A stretch of 34,401 nt of DNA, taken from a virus. Position numbers and translations under genes: made by a program. The DNA lies in the IMG/VR virus record IMGVR_UViG_3300021962_000347, positions 1-34,401 of that record; one strand, written 5' to 3'. The first letter of the stretch is position 1, and the number at the start of each line of letters is the position of its first letter. Below the pieces are notes generated by a model. The model made no database searches, was not told the DNA's origin, and saw only the letters and a list, made by a program, of their open reading frames with translations. Below, in pieces: positions 1 to 6,894 of this stretch.

Positions 1-960
1 CTCATCAATCAAGTCTTCTTCATTAAAGAGGTCAAGATTCATATGATCTTCTACAACCTTAATATCTGCACAACCAGCCTGTTGTAACGAATTGATGTAG
101 AGGTCAAATAGATATGGGTTGCTCTTATTTTGAACAACGACTTTAATATAACAGTCTTTTAGATTTTTGTCAACAGAAATTTTAGATATGTCAGTAACTT
201 CCAGTCCGTCGTCATTGTAGAACAACTTATGAAAAATTCTACTGGTGTTTTGAACAAATTCTAATTCTCGTGTCTCAGTATCAAACACATGAAATCCTCG
301 AGGATCATTATAGTCACTCCAAGTCATTTCATAAGGAGCACCAAGATAGTGAATATTACCATGTGAAGACTTGTGATGAAAGTGTCCAGACATTACCATA
401 TCAAACTTAGAGAATACATTCTTGTCTAGACCACCATGACTCGGCACACCTCTATACATTTCAAAGCCATCAATCTCAAAGTGTCCCATAAGAATCTGTG
501 CGTCTGTATTCTTTAGAAACTCCATGGTTCGTTCATAGTTGTCATCACAAATCCAAGGACAAAGAACTATCTTTGTACCGTCAAGAACAATTTCTACTGG
601 CCCATCCCAATAAAGAGACATATTATCTTGTGCATACTTACTATGACCATACAATTGTTTCATCGAATTGATATTATTCGTGTTCTTGTAAAAAGTATCA
701 TGGTTGCCAATAATGATATGTGCGAATAAGTTACGCTCACAGATTGGCTTGATAAAGTCTTCTTCTAGTTTTGAAGCGCTGTTAAAATTAATGAACTTTC
801 TACGATCAACAACATCGCCAAGATGCAAGATATGAGTAATGCCCATCCTATCAATTTGCGGAAAAAACTGCTCAGTAAAATAAGAGCTAATATGATTCCC
901 AAAGACAACATTATCATTTCTGACTCCCCAGTGTGTGTCTGTTACAATAGCGACTTTCAT
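1..960 (-). CDS. 47: gp47-like recombination endonuclease subunit (partial)
   Basis: Catalytic subunit of the gp46/gp47 (Rad50/Mre11-type) complex, which resects DNA ends for recombination-dependent replication. The frame is open through base 1, so the C-terminus lies outside; 320 residues are visible against about 340 in T4 gp47. The translation starts MKVAIVTDTHWGVRND and shows the metallophosphoesterase motifs in order: DTH near residue 8, HLGDVVDRR near 46-54, IGNHD near 83-87, and GHFHHK further on. These residues bind the two metal ions. The start ATG (958-960) overlaps the stop of the gp55 gene as TAATG, so translation is probably coupled and transcription probably shared from the sigma70-like promoter before gp55. 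The gp46 partner is expected just left of the window. Confidence 0.93.
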   Translation of the reverse strand, partial: MKVAIVTDTHWGVRNDNVVFGNHISSYFTEQFFPQIDRMGITHILHLGDVVDRRKFINFNSASKLEEDFIKPICERNLFAHIIIGNHDTFYKNTNNINSMKQLYGHSKYAQDNMSLYWDGPVEIVLDGTKIVLCPWICDDNYERTMEFLKNTDAQILMGHFEIDGFEMYRGVPSHGGLDKNVFSKFDMVMSGHFHHKSSHGNIHYLGAPYEMTWSDYNDPRGFHVFDTETRELEFVQNTSRIFHKLFYNDDGLEVTDISKISVDKNLKDCYIKVVVQNKSNPYLFDLYINSLQQAGCADIKVVEDHMNLDLFNEEDLIDE

Positions 961-1484
961 TATGACTCCTCATAAAACTTTTCTAGACCCCTTTTGACAA
1001 TTTCTTTTTTCTTTTTCTCTTCCATATTCTCTTCATAGGTCTTTACAAATTCATTCATATAGTCAGTTGGTTTCATTGTAATTGTTGTGGTAAATTCTTC
1101 GTTATCGTTTATATGTAACATTTCTTTTTCTAAAACTTTATGTTTGATATAAAGAACTTTCTTTTCACTTTGAATGCGACGAAGAAAAGCGAACCATATG
1201 ACCTGTGTAAAATAAGCAAAAGGATTGCTAGACTTTTCAGGATTAAAATTACCAATACATTTAATAGCGTTTTCTATACCGTCTCCAATCATCTCCTCTC
1301 GAAAGGGGTAGTTGATGAAGTTAGGTTTCTGTGACAGCCTTGTTGCGATATCATATATACACTTTCCTATTGTGTTAGGAATTCGCGGAGGTTCATCCCC
1401 ACACGCCTCAGCTTCTTTAACCTTGTCTAAGTATATAACTATCTGTCTTAAAAATTCTGCATTATTAACGTATTGGTTTTTCAT
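960..1484 (-). CDS. 55: Late-transcription sigma factor gp55
   Basis: A small sigma-family factor that directs host RNA polymerase to the short late-promoter element TATAAATA. The 174-residue product is close to T4 gp55 (185). It contains the characteristic stretch IATRLSQKPNF followed by YPFREEMIGDGIENAIKCIGNFNP and a region-2-like helix with aromatic residues (FAYFTQVIWFAFLRRIQSE, residues about 88-106). The start is set by AAGGGCACCAT before ATG. A host-type promoter lies 40-65 bases upstream, so the factor can be made before the late genes it serves, whose TATAAATA boxes appear throughout this window. The stop overlaps the gp47 start (TAATG). Confidence 0.92.
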   Translation of the reverse strand: MKNQYVNNAEFLRQIVIYLDKVKEAEACGDEPPRIPNTIGKCIYDIATRLSQKPNFINYPFREEMIGDGIENAIKCIGNFNPEKSSNPFAYFTQVIWFAFLRRIQSEKKVLYIKHKVLEKEMLHINDNEEFTTTITMKPTDYMNEFVKTYEENMEEKKKKEIVKRGLEKFYEES

Positions 1485-1520
1485 ATGGTGCCCTTAATTT
1501 AAAATTGTCACAGTTTTCTC

Positions 1521-1549
1521 AGTATAATGTAAAAAAAAATTATTGTCAA
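1521..1549 (-). promoter_or_regulatory. Sigma70-like promoter for gp55
   Basis: On the minus strand TTGACA (1544-1549) and TATACT (1521-1526) are separated by exactly 17 bases, most of them T. The -10 box ends 37 bases before the gp55 ATG. This is a near-consensus host housekeeping promoter, unlike the TATAAATA elements before the virion genes. It probably drives gp55 and gp47 early or middle in infection. Confidence 0.75.
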
Positions 1550-1562
1550 GAGGTTTTTTCTC

Positions 1563-1590
1563 TTTACAGGAATAAAAATTCGTGTATAAT
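1563..1590 (+). promoter_or_regulatory. Possible plus-strand sigma70 promoter
   Basis: On the plus strand TTTACA (1563-1568) and TATAAT (1585-1590) are separated by 16 bases. It faces into the 3' end of the gene at 1611-2003 with no plus-strand gene downstream, so any transcript would be antisense. A chance match in AT-rich intergenic DNA is quite possible. Confidence 0.35.
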
Positions 1591-1610
1591 GCCATTAAGG
1601 GCAATCAAGA

Positions 1611-2003
1611 TTAATGAAGTTTCTGCTTATCCGTTGGAGGCTGAAGTTCATAAAGAATTTCTCTAACATCATCGGACAGATTTTCTTCTGTAAGTTCCAG
1701 TTCTTCCTCTCTTTGTTCAAGAGCTGCGTGAAGATAATCTCTTTGTTTTTTTCTATGTTTAACAAACGATTCGTAACATTGAGCGCCAAAGTCATTTGGA
1801 TATCCTAAATCCATCATGATATGTTTGTATTGTACAAATACATTTTCTTCTTGAACCAGTATCATCCAATCTTTCATTTGAAAACCACCGTTAGGCATTA
1901 CCCAATATGAAACAGGATCTTCCATGAAGAATCCTTCTTCGGACTCTTCTATAACATTACCAATAATGTCTTCACCAGTCGTTAGTTTGTATACTTTTAA
2001 CAT
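1611..2003 (-). CDS. Conserved small phage protein of unknown function
   Basis: A 130-residue acidic protein. The N-terminal 60 residues (MLKVYKLTTGEDIIGNVIEE, then FFMEDPVSYWVMPNGGFQMKDW) look like a small beta-barrel; the 'TGEDIIGNV' pattern resembles Sm/LSm-like folds, but that is an inference from the pattern only. The C-terminal half is charged and helical (KHRKKQRDYLHAALEQREEE). I recall similar proteins beside uvsW in marine T4-like phages, without a function. The start follows AAAGGACTAACC, two bases after the UvsW stop, so it is probably in the same transcript as uvsW and upstream of gp55. Confidence 0.7.
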   Translation of the reverse strand: MLKVYKLTTGEDIIGNVIEESEEGFFMEDPVSYWVMPNGGFQMKDWMILVQEENVFVQYKHIMMDLGYPNDFGAQCYESFVKHRKKQRDYLHAALEQREEELELTEENLSDDVREILYELQPPTDKQKLH

Positions 2004-2005
2004 GG

Positions 2006-3460
2006 TTAGTCCTTTAAGTTGATTGAATAAAGTTTATATGTAAAATTCTCTTTGGAATATGTATCAGCCCTTTCCATGAAGTGTTTCAGAGCATAATTCT
2101 TATAATTCTTCCAAGATAAATCGTCAACTATATCATACAAAGTCACCGATTTCTTCGACTCAGATATACGCAGCCCGCGACCAATAGACTGCAAATTACG
2201 AATACGAGACTTAGAGGGAGAACAGAAGACAACGTTGTGTAAGTTACGAATGTTGATGCCAGTGCTAAAAGTACCGTAGGAAGCAACAATGATACTATTG
2301 CTTTCGTTTTCAACCATATGTCTAATATCTTCCCTGTGGTCAGCAGATACGCCACCATAAACAAAGTGGCTATTTTCTCTTTTATCTTTAATAAGCTCAT
2401 ATAATACCTTTCCGTGTTTTTCGACGAATTGAAAGAGTAATAAACTATTACCTTCCAAACTTAAGGCTAAATTTCTTATGAACTTGTTTCTTGCATCATT
2501 TGTTACGATGTATTCTATTTCTTCGTTGTATGATTTCGATTTATTTAAACGCTTTATGTCATCTGGATAATTGAGTACTAACGCTTTGATACTTAGATCG
2601 GCAAGAACATTTTTTTCCATAAGTTCACTTGTTTTAATAACTTGATTTACTGGTCCAAATAATCCTTCTAGTACAAGTTTATTTGTTTGCGTACCATCAA
2701 GAGTACCAGTAAATCCGTAACGATAAGGACAATTCGTCATTTTCGTTAAAATATTAGTCAGTGATTTAGCCTTGAATAAATGTGCTTCGTCTCCTATTAC
2801 TACATCATATCTTTGAAACCAATCTTTTTTCATTTTATATAAAGATTGCCAAGTTGATATGACTATTTGATTCTCAATATTCTTTTCGGCACCAGCCATA
2901 ATCATATGAATATCAAGAGGATTGTTGTTGTTATATTCAACAAAATCAGACCGCATTTGATGAACTAGTGACGTTGTTGGAACGATAATTAAAACATTTC
3001 GTCCTTGTTCTATGTGATGGCGTGTGAGTAAGTAAATAATAAAAGATTTACCAGATGCGGTTGGACAAACCATCAATGCTCGTCTCTTATTTAGGCCATA
3101 AGAAACTGCTTCGTTTTGATAATCTCTAGTTTTGAACTGTGTTTTGTATCTTTGTGCTAGTTCATAACCACTATTTTCAGAGAAGTTTTCTGAAGGAATA
3201 AGTTTAGGATCAATAACTACATTGTAGTCTCTTTTCTGACAAAAAGAAACAACATATGGTAATAAACCAGAATATACCTGTTGTGTAAGAAAATTAAAGA
3301 CGCGAATCTTTCCATCCCATACTTTATTTCTGTATAAAGGATGAAACTTTGCGCCGGGTACATCAAATGTAAAATAGTCCGTTAGTTCTTGTGAAGTAGA
3401 CGGATCACATTCGCATTTGATATACACATCATTAATTTTCTTTATATTCACTATTTCCAT
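2006..3460 (-). CDS. uvsW: UvsW RNA-DNA and DNA helicase
   Basis: Superfamily 2 helicase that unwinds R-loops and branched DNA, and in T4 shifts replication from origin-dependent to recombination-dependent initiation. At 484 residues it matches T4 UvsW (503). The N-terminal domain (1-105, with FHPLYRNKVWDGKIRVF) is typical of UvsW. The helicase core follows: TRDYQNEA near 111 (motif I upstream Q-like element), Walker A PTASGKS 133-139, DEAH 224-227, FTGTLDG 250-256 (motif III region), and QSIGRGLR near 429-436 (motif VI, arginine finger). It lies seven bases after the IscA-like gene. No strong Shine-Dalgarno sequence precedes its ATG (GGTGTCTAAATCAAT), suggesting modest or coupled translation. 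Confidence 0.95.
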   Translation of the reverse strand: MEIVNIKKINDVYIKCECDPSTSQELTDYFTFDVPGAKFHPLYRNKVWDGKIRVFNFLTQQVYSGLLPYVVSFCQKRDYNVVIDPKLIPSENFSENSGYELAQRYKTQFKTRDYQNEAVSYGLNKRRALMVCPTASGKSFIIYLLTRHHIEQGRNVLIIVPTTSLVHQMRSDFVEYNNNNPLDIHMIMAGAEKNIENQIVISTWQSLYKMKKDWFQRYDVVIGDEAHLFKAKSLTNILTKMTNCPYRYGFTGTLDGTQTNKLVLEGLFGPVNQVIKTSELMEKNVLADLSIKALVLNYPDDIKRLNKSKSYNEEIEYIVTNDARNKFIRNLALSLEGNSLLLFQFVEKHGKVLYELIKDKRENSHFVYGGVSADHREDIRHMVENESNSIIVASYGTFSTGINIRNLHNVVFCSPSKSRIRNLQSIGRGLRISESKKSVTLYDIVDDLSWKNYKNYALKHFMERADTYSKENFTYKLYSINLKD

Positions 3461-3466
3461 ATTGAT

Positions 3467-3772
3467 TTAGACACCAAAACTTTCACCACAACCACACTGA
3501 GCGGTGGCTAATGGATTTATAACTTTGAGAAAACTACCTCCTAATTCTGTAACATAATCTATTTCACTGCCTATTACAAACATTTCTGCAAGTGGATCCA
3601 ATACTAATATATTCTCAATAGGGTCGCCCCATTTGTATTCACTGTTATCTTTATAAAATCCCCAAACATATTGAAACCCACTGCAACCTCCGCCTTTAAC
3701 ACTTAATGTAACTAGGTCGCCATTTGCCACCTCTTTTAAATATTCTATTGCTTTACTTGTTAATGTTACCAT
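3467..3772 (-). CDS. IscA/HesB-family Fe-S cluster assembly protein
   Basis: An A-type iron-sulphur carrier of 101 residues, the usual family length. The three cluster-binding cysteines are present: C30 in VKGGGCSGFQY, and C93 and C95 in the C-terminal QCGCGESF motif. The family delivers Fe-S clusters to apo-enzymes; in phages it is an auxiliary metabolic gene that may support host or phage Fe-S proteins during infection. The gene overlaps the end of the cytidylyltransferase gene by 20 bases, and AAGGGAAAG lies upstream of its ATG. It belongs to a three-gene auxiliary cassette inserted between uvsY and uvsW. Confidence 0.92.
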   Translation of the reverse strand: MVTLTSKAIEYLKEVANGDLVTLSVKGGGCSGFQYVWGFYKDNSEYKWGDPIENILVLDPLAEMFVIGSEIDYVTELGGSFLKVINPLATAQCGCGESFGV

Positions 3773-4166
3773 TAATGATTCTTTCCCTTAACTCTGAGCT
3801 ACTTAATTTATGTCTTCTTTTGTTGTAATGAATACCCATTTTATGTTTAATATTTTTGCCAGTAAATTCTTTTGAATAATATTCTTCACCAATAAATCGA
3901 ACATCAATAGGAAGATGTGTTAATAAATCTTCTAATTCATTTTCTGTGGTGTATGGTATGATTTCATCTACATATTTAACAGCACTCAATTGTATGTGTC
4001 TTTCCATTAGAGTTTGAATAGGTTTGTTTTTACTTGGCCTATCAACTGTAGGATCAGTTTGCAAACCACAGATAAGATAATCACAATTGTTTTTTGCTTC
4101 TCTTAACATTAAGACATGACCAGAATGTAATAGATCAAAACAAGATGCTGTAAATCCTACGATCAT
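3753..4166 (-). CDS. Cytidylyltransferase-like nucleotidyltransferase (TagD type)
   Basis: A 137-residue nucleotidyltransferase resembling glycerol-3-phosphate cytidylyltransferase, which makes CDP-glycerol from CTP. The N-terminal GFTASCFDLLHSGHVLML carries the HxGH nucleotide-binding motif at residues 14-17, and KLSSSELRERI near the C-terminus corresponds to the second conserved signature (RTxGISTT in TagD). The substrate cannot be told from the sequence; ethanolamine-phosphate or a sugar phosphate are alternatives. Its ATG overlaps the cupin stop (TAATG), so the two are probably translated together and may act in one pathway, for example surface polymer or lipid head-group modification. 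Confidence 0.88.
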   Translation of the reverse strand: MIVGFTASCFDLLHSGHVLMLREAKNNCDYLICGLQTDPTVDRPSKNKPIQTLMERHIQLSAVKYVDEIIPYTTENELEDLLTHLPIDVRFIGEEYYSKEFTGKNIKHKMGIHYNKRRHKLSSSELRERIINGNINK

Positions 4167-4498
4167 TAATGATCCCTTTCACCTTCAAACACAGTTACAA
4201 AATATAATTCTTCGTCTGTTGTATTTACTACACGATGATATTCACCGTCTTGAATAACAACAATATCTCCTTGTTTTACTGCAAATTGATGTTCGTCAAT
4301 AAACATAAAGCCTCTACCGCGTACAAATATATAAACTTCTTCTTGACCTTCATGACTGTGCCCGCGTGTTGATTGTTTTGGAAAAAGTAAAGTACTACTG
4401 ACAATATTACGCTTCAATGATTTGTTATCTATAAGTTTATAGGTTTCATTCCATTTAACAACACTTCCACTGAGTTCAAAATCTCGAGCAACTTTCAT
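4166..4498 (-). CDS. Small cupin-fold protein
   Basis: A 110-residue single-domain cupin. Both cupin motifs are visible: G46-H47-x-H49-x3-E53 through G61 in the first, and G77-D78 through H88 and N92 in the second, giving the usual three-His/one-Glu metal site. Related proteins are sugar-phosphate isomerases, dioxygenases and metal-bound stabilisers; the pattern is nearest to the mannose-6-phosphate isomerase type II-like group, but the reaction is unknown. The start at 4498 (MKVARDFEL) is preferred over an upstream ATG at 4534 because AAGGAGTTTTTC precedes it and it lies just beyond the uvsY stop. It is coupled to the cytidylyltransferase. Confidence 0.88.
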   Translation of the reverse strand: MKVARDFELSGSVVKWNETYKLIDNKSLKRNIVSSTLLFPKQSTRGHSHEGQEEVYIFVRGRGFMFIDEHQFAVKQGDIVVIQDGEYHRVVNTTDEELYFVTVFEGERDH

Positions 4499-4508
4499 GA
4501 AAAACTCC

Positions 4509-4943
4509 TTATGCGCCTGTTCTAAATCTTTCAAAATCTAAAGCCGTTTTTAAAAGATAACCTCGTTTCCCTATCATCTCTATAATTTTTTCTAGAAAAT
4601 AAACTTTTTCTTCCTGTTCGCCAATAAGTAACTTATGTTTGATTACTTGCGAATCTGACTCTACATGAAATTTAATATCACCACGCAAAATTTTTCTTGG
4701 ATTTGGCTCCCATCCAAGTTCTTTAAGTTCTTCTAAAGACATATCACCTTCATAGTATTCTGTCTTTAGTTTAATAAGTCTTGTGTGTTCTGCACGAAGT
4801 TTGCGTAGTATTCCATGTTCTGCTGTGTAGAACCGGTAGTACTTTGCATGTAGTTTAGGTATATTTCGTGCTTCGTCTGAAAGCTGAGCTACGTTAAAAT
4901 CAACGTCATTTTGCCATTGTACATGTATTTCATCAAGCGTCAT
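4509..4943 (-). CDS. uvsY: UvsY recombination mediator
   Basis: Loads the UvsX recombinase onto single-stranded DNA coated with gp32. The 144-residue product is close to T4 UvsY (137). It shows the same layout: an N-terminal helical segment (LHAKYYRFYTAEHGILRKL), a basic stretch (RLIKLKTEYYEGD), and a C-terminal helix pair ending IIEMIGKRGYLLKTALDFERFRTG, matching the T4 C-terminal oligomerisation region with IKSRGFAIKH and MRAFEAG. AGGAGTATAGT precedes the ATG and a consensus sigma70 promoter lies about 30 bases upstream. It heads the module that also carries the auxiliary cassette and uvsW. Confidence 0.9.
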   Translation of the reverse strand: MTLDEIHVQWQNDVDFNVAQLSDEARNIPKLHAKYYRFYTAEHGILRKLRAEHTRLIKLKTEYYEGDMSLEELKELGWEPNPRKILRGDIKFHVESDSQVIKHKLLIGEQEEKVYFLEKIIEMIGKRGYLLKTALDFERFRTGA

Positions 4944-4972
4944 ACTATACTCCTATAGTTCTAGAAAACTAT

Positions 4973-5001
4973 ATTATACATCAAATTTGTTCAATTGTAA
5001 A
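4973..5001 (-). promoter_or_regulatory. Sigma70-like promoter for the uvsY cluster
   Basis: On the minus strand TTTACA (4996-5001) and TATAAT (4973-4978) are separated by 17 bases. The -10 box ends 30 bases before the uvsY ATG. The -35 box lies inside the 3' end of the second tube-like gene. This would let the recombination and auxiliary genes be transcribed without the late sigma factor. Confidence 0.75.
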
Positions 5002-5484
5002 GCGTTTATGCCTAAAAGTTGCTGTTGCTTCCGCATATGTTATATCAGTATTTCTGGTATCAAAAGCAATTTCGGAAAGATTTGTCGGAAACATGTCTTC
5101 GAAATTGACACGAATATTTGGATTAGCTGTACTATTTAGTATTGTCAATTGAGCGTCGGAGAATACACCACTAGTATCTCCTTGCTTTCTCGTTACTAAA
5201 GTCTTATGTTGATTAAAGTTATCTGGAAAAGCAATGGCAATCATCCAGTTAAAAATTTCTAGATAGTTGTTCATATTTTCATCTACACGAAAAGTAATAG
5301 AAAACTCTCCGTATTCTAGATGATCTGGATTAAAATACAATCGTGAAAAAGGCGTCTGTACCTGAACTTCTGCCATTGAAATAGACGGCAATGTTGCAGA
5401 CTGTATATACAGTTCTACATTCGGCAGTCTACGAATCGTAAACTGAAATCCAAGTGGTGATAAGAAGTTTTGACCGGTTGCCAT
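4981..5484 (-). CDS. Second gp19-family tail tube-like protein
   Basis: A 167-residue beta-rich protein of the T4 gp19 tail tube family. It shows family features: FLSPLGFQFTIRRLPNVEL, then an 'S.TLPSI...EVQTPF' segment comparable to 'A.IPASTLGTIEVPYFGRKVKIAGDRTF' of the main tube protein at 13000-13548, then FSITFRVDENMNNYLEIFNWM, parallel to WTVTVINDEDFLVRNALEQWM there. It sits after gp23, in the place occupied by gp3 in several T4-like marine phages. It may be a tube terminator, initiator or minor tube protein; which one cannot be decided here. It has its own late promoter and follows the capsid terminator. No strong Shine-Dalgarno sequence is seen (ATAGGATAACAA before ATG). Confidence 0.78.
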   Translation of the reverse strand: MATGQNFLSPLGFQFTIRRLPNVELYIQSATLPSISMAEVQVQTPFSRLYFNPDHLEYGEFSITFRVDENMNNYLEIFNWMIAIAFPDNFNQHKTLVTRKQGDTSGVFSDAQLTILNSTANPNIRVNFEDMFPTNLSEIAFDTRNTDITYAEATATFRHKRFTIEQI

Positions 5485-5511
5485 TTGTTATCCTATAAAC
5501 AATTATACTGG

Positions 5512-5519
5512 TATTTATA
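5512..5519 (-). promoter_or_regulatory. Late promoter, second tube-like gene
   Basis: TATAAATA on the minus strand, 28 bases before the ATG at 5484 and just beyond the gp23 terminator. This matches the T4 late-promoter element recognised by gp55. Confidence 0.8.
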
Positions 5520-5550
5520 CAAAAAAAAGGAGAGGACCGAAGCCCTCTCC
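5520..5550 (-). terminator. Rho-independent terminator after gp23
   Basis: A 9-pair stem, GGAGAGGGC paired with GTCCTCTCC (5529-5550, one G-T pair), closes on a TTCG tetraloop in the extra-stable C(UUCG)G form. Eight T residues follow on the minus strand. It lies 40 bases after the gp23 stop, so it should end capsid transcripts or fix their 3' ends. Confidence 0.93.
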
Positions 5551-5589
5551 TCTAATTCAGGATGGATTAACTCCATTCTTATTGTCGAA

Positions 5590-6855
5590 TTACATGATGT
5601 TTGTAACTGTAATTCTACGATAGTATACGTTTGAGTTAGCTGTAAGTGTCGAAGAAGAAGCACCAGAACCAGTTGCGAATGGATTTGCAGCCATGCCGTA
5701 GCGTGTCTTAAATCCGATCTTTGGCTGGAATGTGTCTTCGCCAACTGCGCGAACCATCTGCAATGGTACATATGGGCAGTAGAAGAGACCAGCGTCAAAT
5801 GCGCTAGAACCCTTGTAACCGACAACCATGTAGTTAGCAGCTGCATATGGGTCGATGTATACGCGCATACGACCATTCAGAACACCAGCGAAGGTGTTGC
5901 CTGTGTCGTCTACACTCAAAGAATTGCTGTTAAGAGCAGGGGCGTAGTCAAGAACACCGGCCATCTGAAGAGCAGAAGCTACGTCAGAAGAGCAGATAAC
6001 TACGTTGCCTTTGCCGCGACGTGTAGCTTTCGCAATTGCGTTGGCTTCGATCTCGGTCTGGAACATCAGGCCCTTGAACTTCTCAACTGACCAACGGCCG
6101 TTTGAGTCAACGTCAAGGTTGAATGTGCCTGGTGATGTTGTACCAGCAGCACCTGTGTTAGCAGTTACATAGATTGTGCGAATAACTTCGCGGTTGATTT
6201 CAGCAAGAATCTCGCTTGTAAGAATGTTAGCGAGTTCTGACTCAGCGTCAAGGCCGTGAATTGCCTTCAGGTCTTGTGCCAATTCAGTTGTGTATTCTGC
6301 TTTCAGAGCGCGTGACTTTGCAGTTACGGACACTTTGTCGATGGTGAAACCCATTTCAGCAAATGTTGCATTGGCTTCGGCATCGGACGTAGCCATACCA
6401 GAACCAGTGTTAGCAAGTGCAGAAATGTTTGGAATGCCACCAGCGTGTGTGCCTTGGTCTGTCGAGAAGTCTGTGTCGGCTTCGTCGAACAGAGCTTCGC
6501 CTGTGACTGCTGTTGTGTTAGCATATTGGGCCTTCATTGCGAAGATAAGACCGGTTGGGCCTGTCATTGGCTGAACGCCGCAAACATCATACGCAATCAG
6601 GTTTGGCATTGCACGGCGAACCAAGCTGATCAATACGGGATCGTATGTGTCAACCTGAGCAGAACCGGCGTTGTTTGCTGGTGCAGCTTCGTTCAACAAC
6701 GAAGAAACTGACCATGCATTGCTCTCTTTAAGAGAACGCTCGGTGTTCTCCAACATTTGAGCAACGACAGCACGCTTGTGACTGTCTTTAATGGCTTCTA
6801 GTTCAGGATGCTCTAGAACTGGCTGCCACTTCTTATTTAATTCTTCAGTAAGCAT
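5590..6855 (-). CDS. 23: Major capsid protein gp23
   Basis: The hexameric shell protein of the head. At 421 residues it is shorter than T4 gp23 (521), as in many marine relatives. Family landmarks include WSVSSLLNEA, DPVLISLVRRAMPNLIAYDVCGVQPMTGPTGLIF, and a C-terminal YGMAANPF. The LLNE|A at residues 53-57 fits the (I/L)xE cleavage site of the gp21 protease at the same relative place as T4's cut after residue 65, so the mature protein probably starts near A57. AAGGAGATAATCCAA precedes the ATG, a late promoter overlaps the end of gp22, and a UUCG terminator follows. A high-output gene. Confidence 0.97.
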   Translation of the reverse strand: MLTEELNKKWQPVLEHPELEAIKDSHKRAVVAQMLENTERSLKESNAWSVSSLLNEAAPANNAGSAQVDTYDPVLISLVRRAMPNLIAYDVCGVQPMTGPTGLIFAMKAQYANTTAVTGEALFDEADTDFSTDQGTHAGGIPNISALANTGSGMATSDAEANATFAEMGFTIDKVSVTAKSRALKAEYTTELAQDLKAIHGLDAESELANILTSEILAEINREVIRTIYVTANTGAAGTTSPGTFNLDVDSNGRWSVEKFKGLMFQTEIEANAIAKATRRGKGNVVICSSDVASALQMAGVLDYAPALNSNSLSVDDTGNTFAGVLNGRMRVYIDPYAAANYMVVGYKGSSAFDAGLFYCPYVPLQMVRAVGEDTFQPKIGFKTRYGMAANPFATGSGASSSTLTANSNVYYRRITVTNIM

Positions 6856-6886
6856 TTGGATTATCTCCTTATTAGTAAACTTAAAT

Positions 6887-6894
6887 TATTTATA
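6887..6894 (-). promoter_or_regulatory. Late promoter, gp23
   Basis: TATAAATA on the minus strand, 32 bases before the gp23 ATG, directly next to the gp22 stop at 6895. Confidence 0.85.

Noticed and set aside
4499-4534. Upstream ATG for the cupin gene
   Set aside because: It lies within uvsY without a ribosome site, and the 12 extra residues are outside the cupin fold; the ATG at 4498 has AAGGAG.
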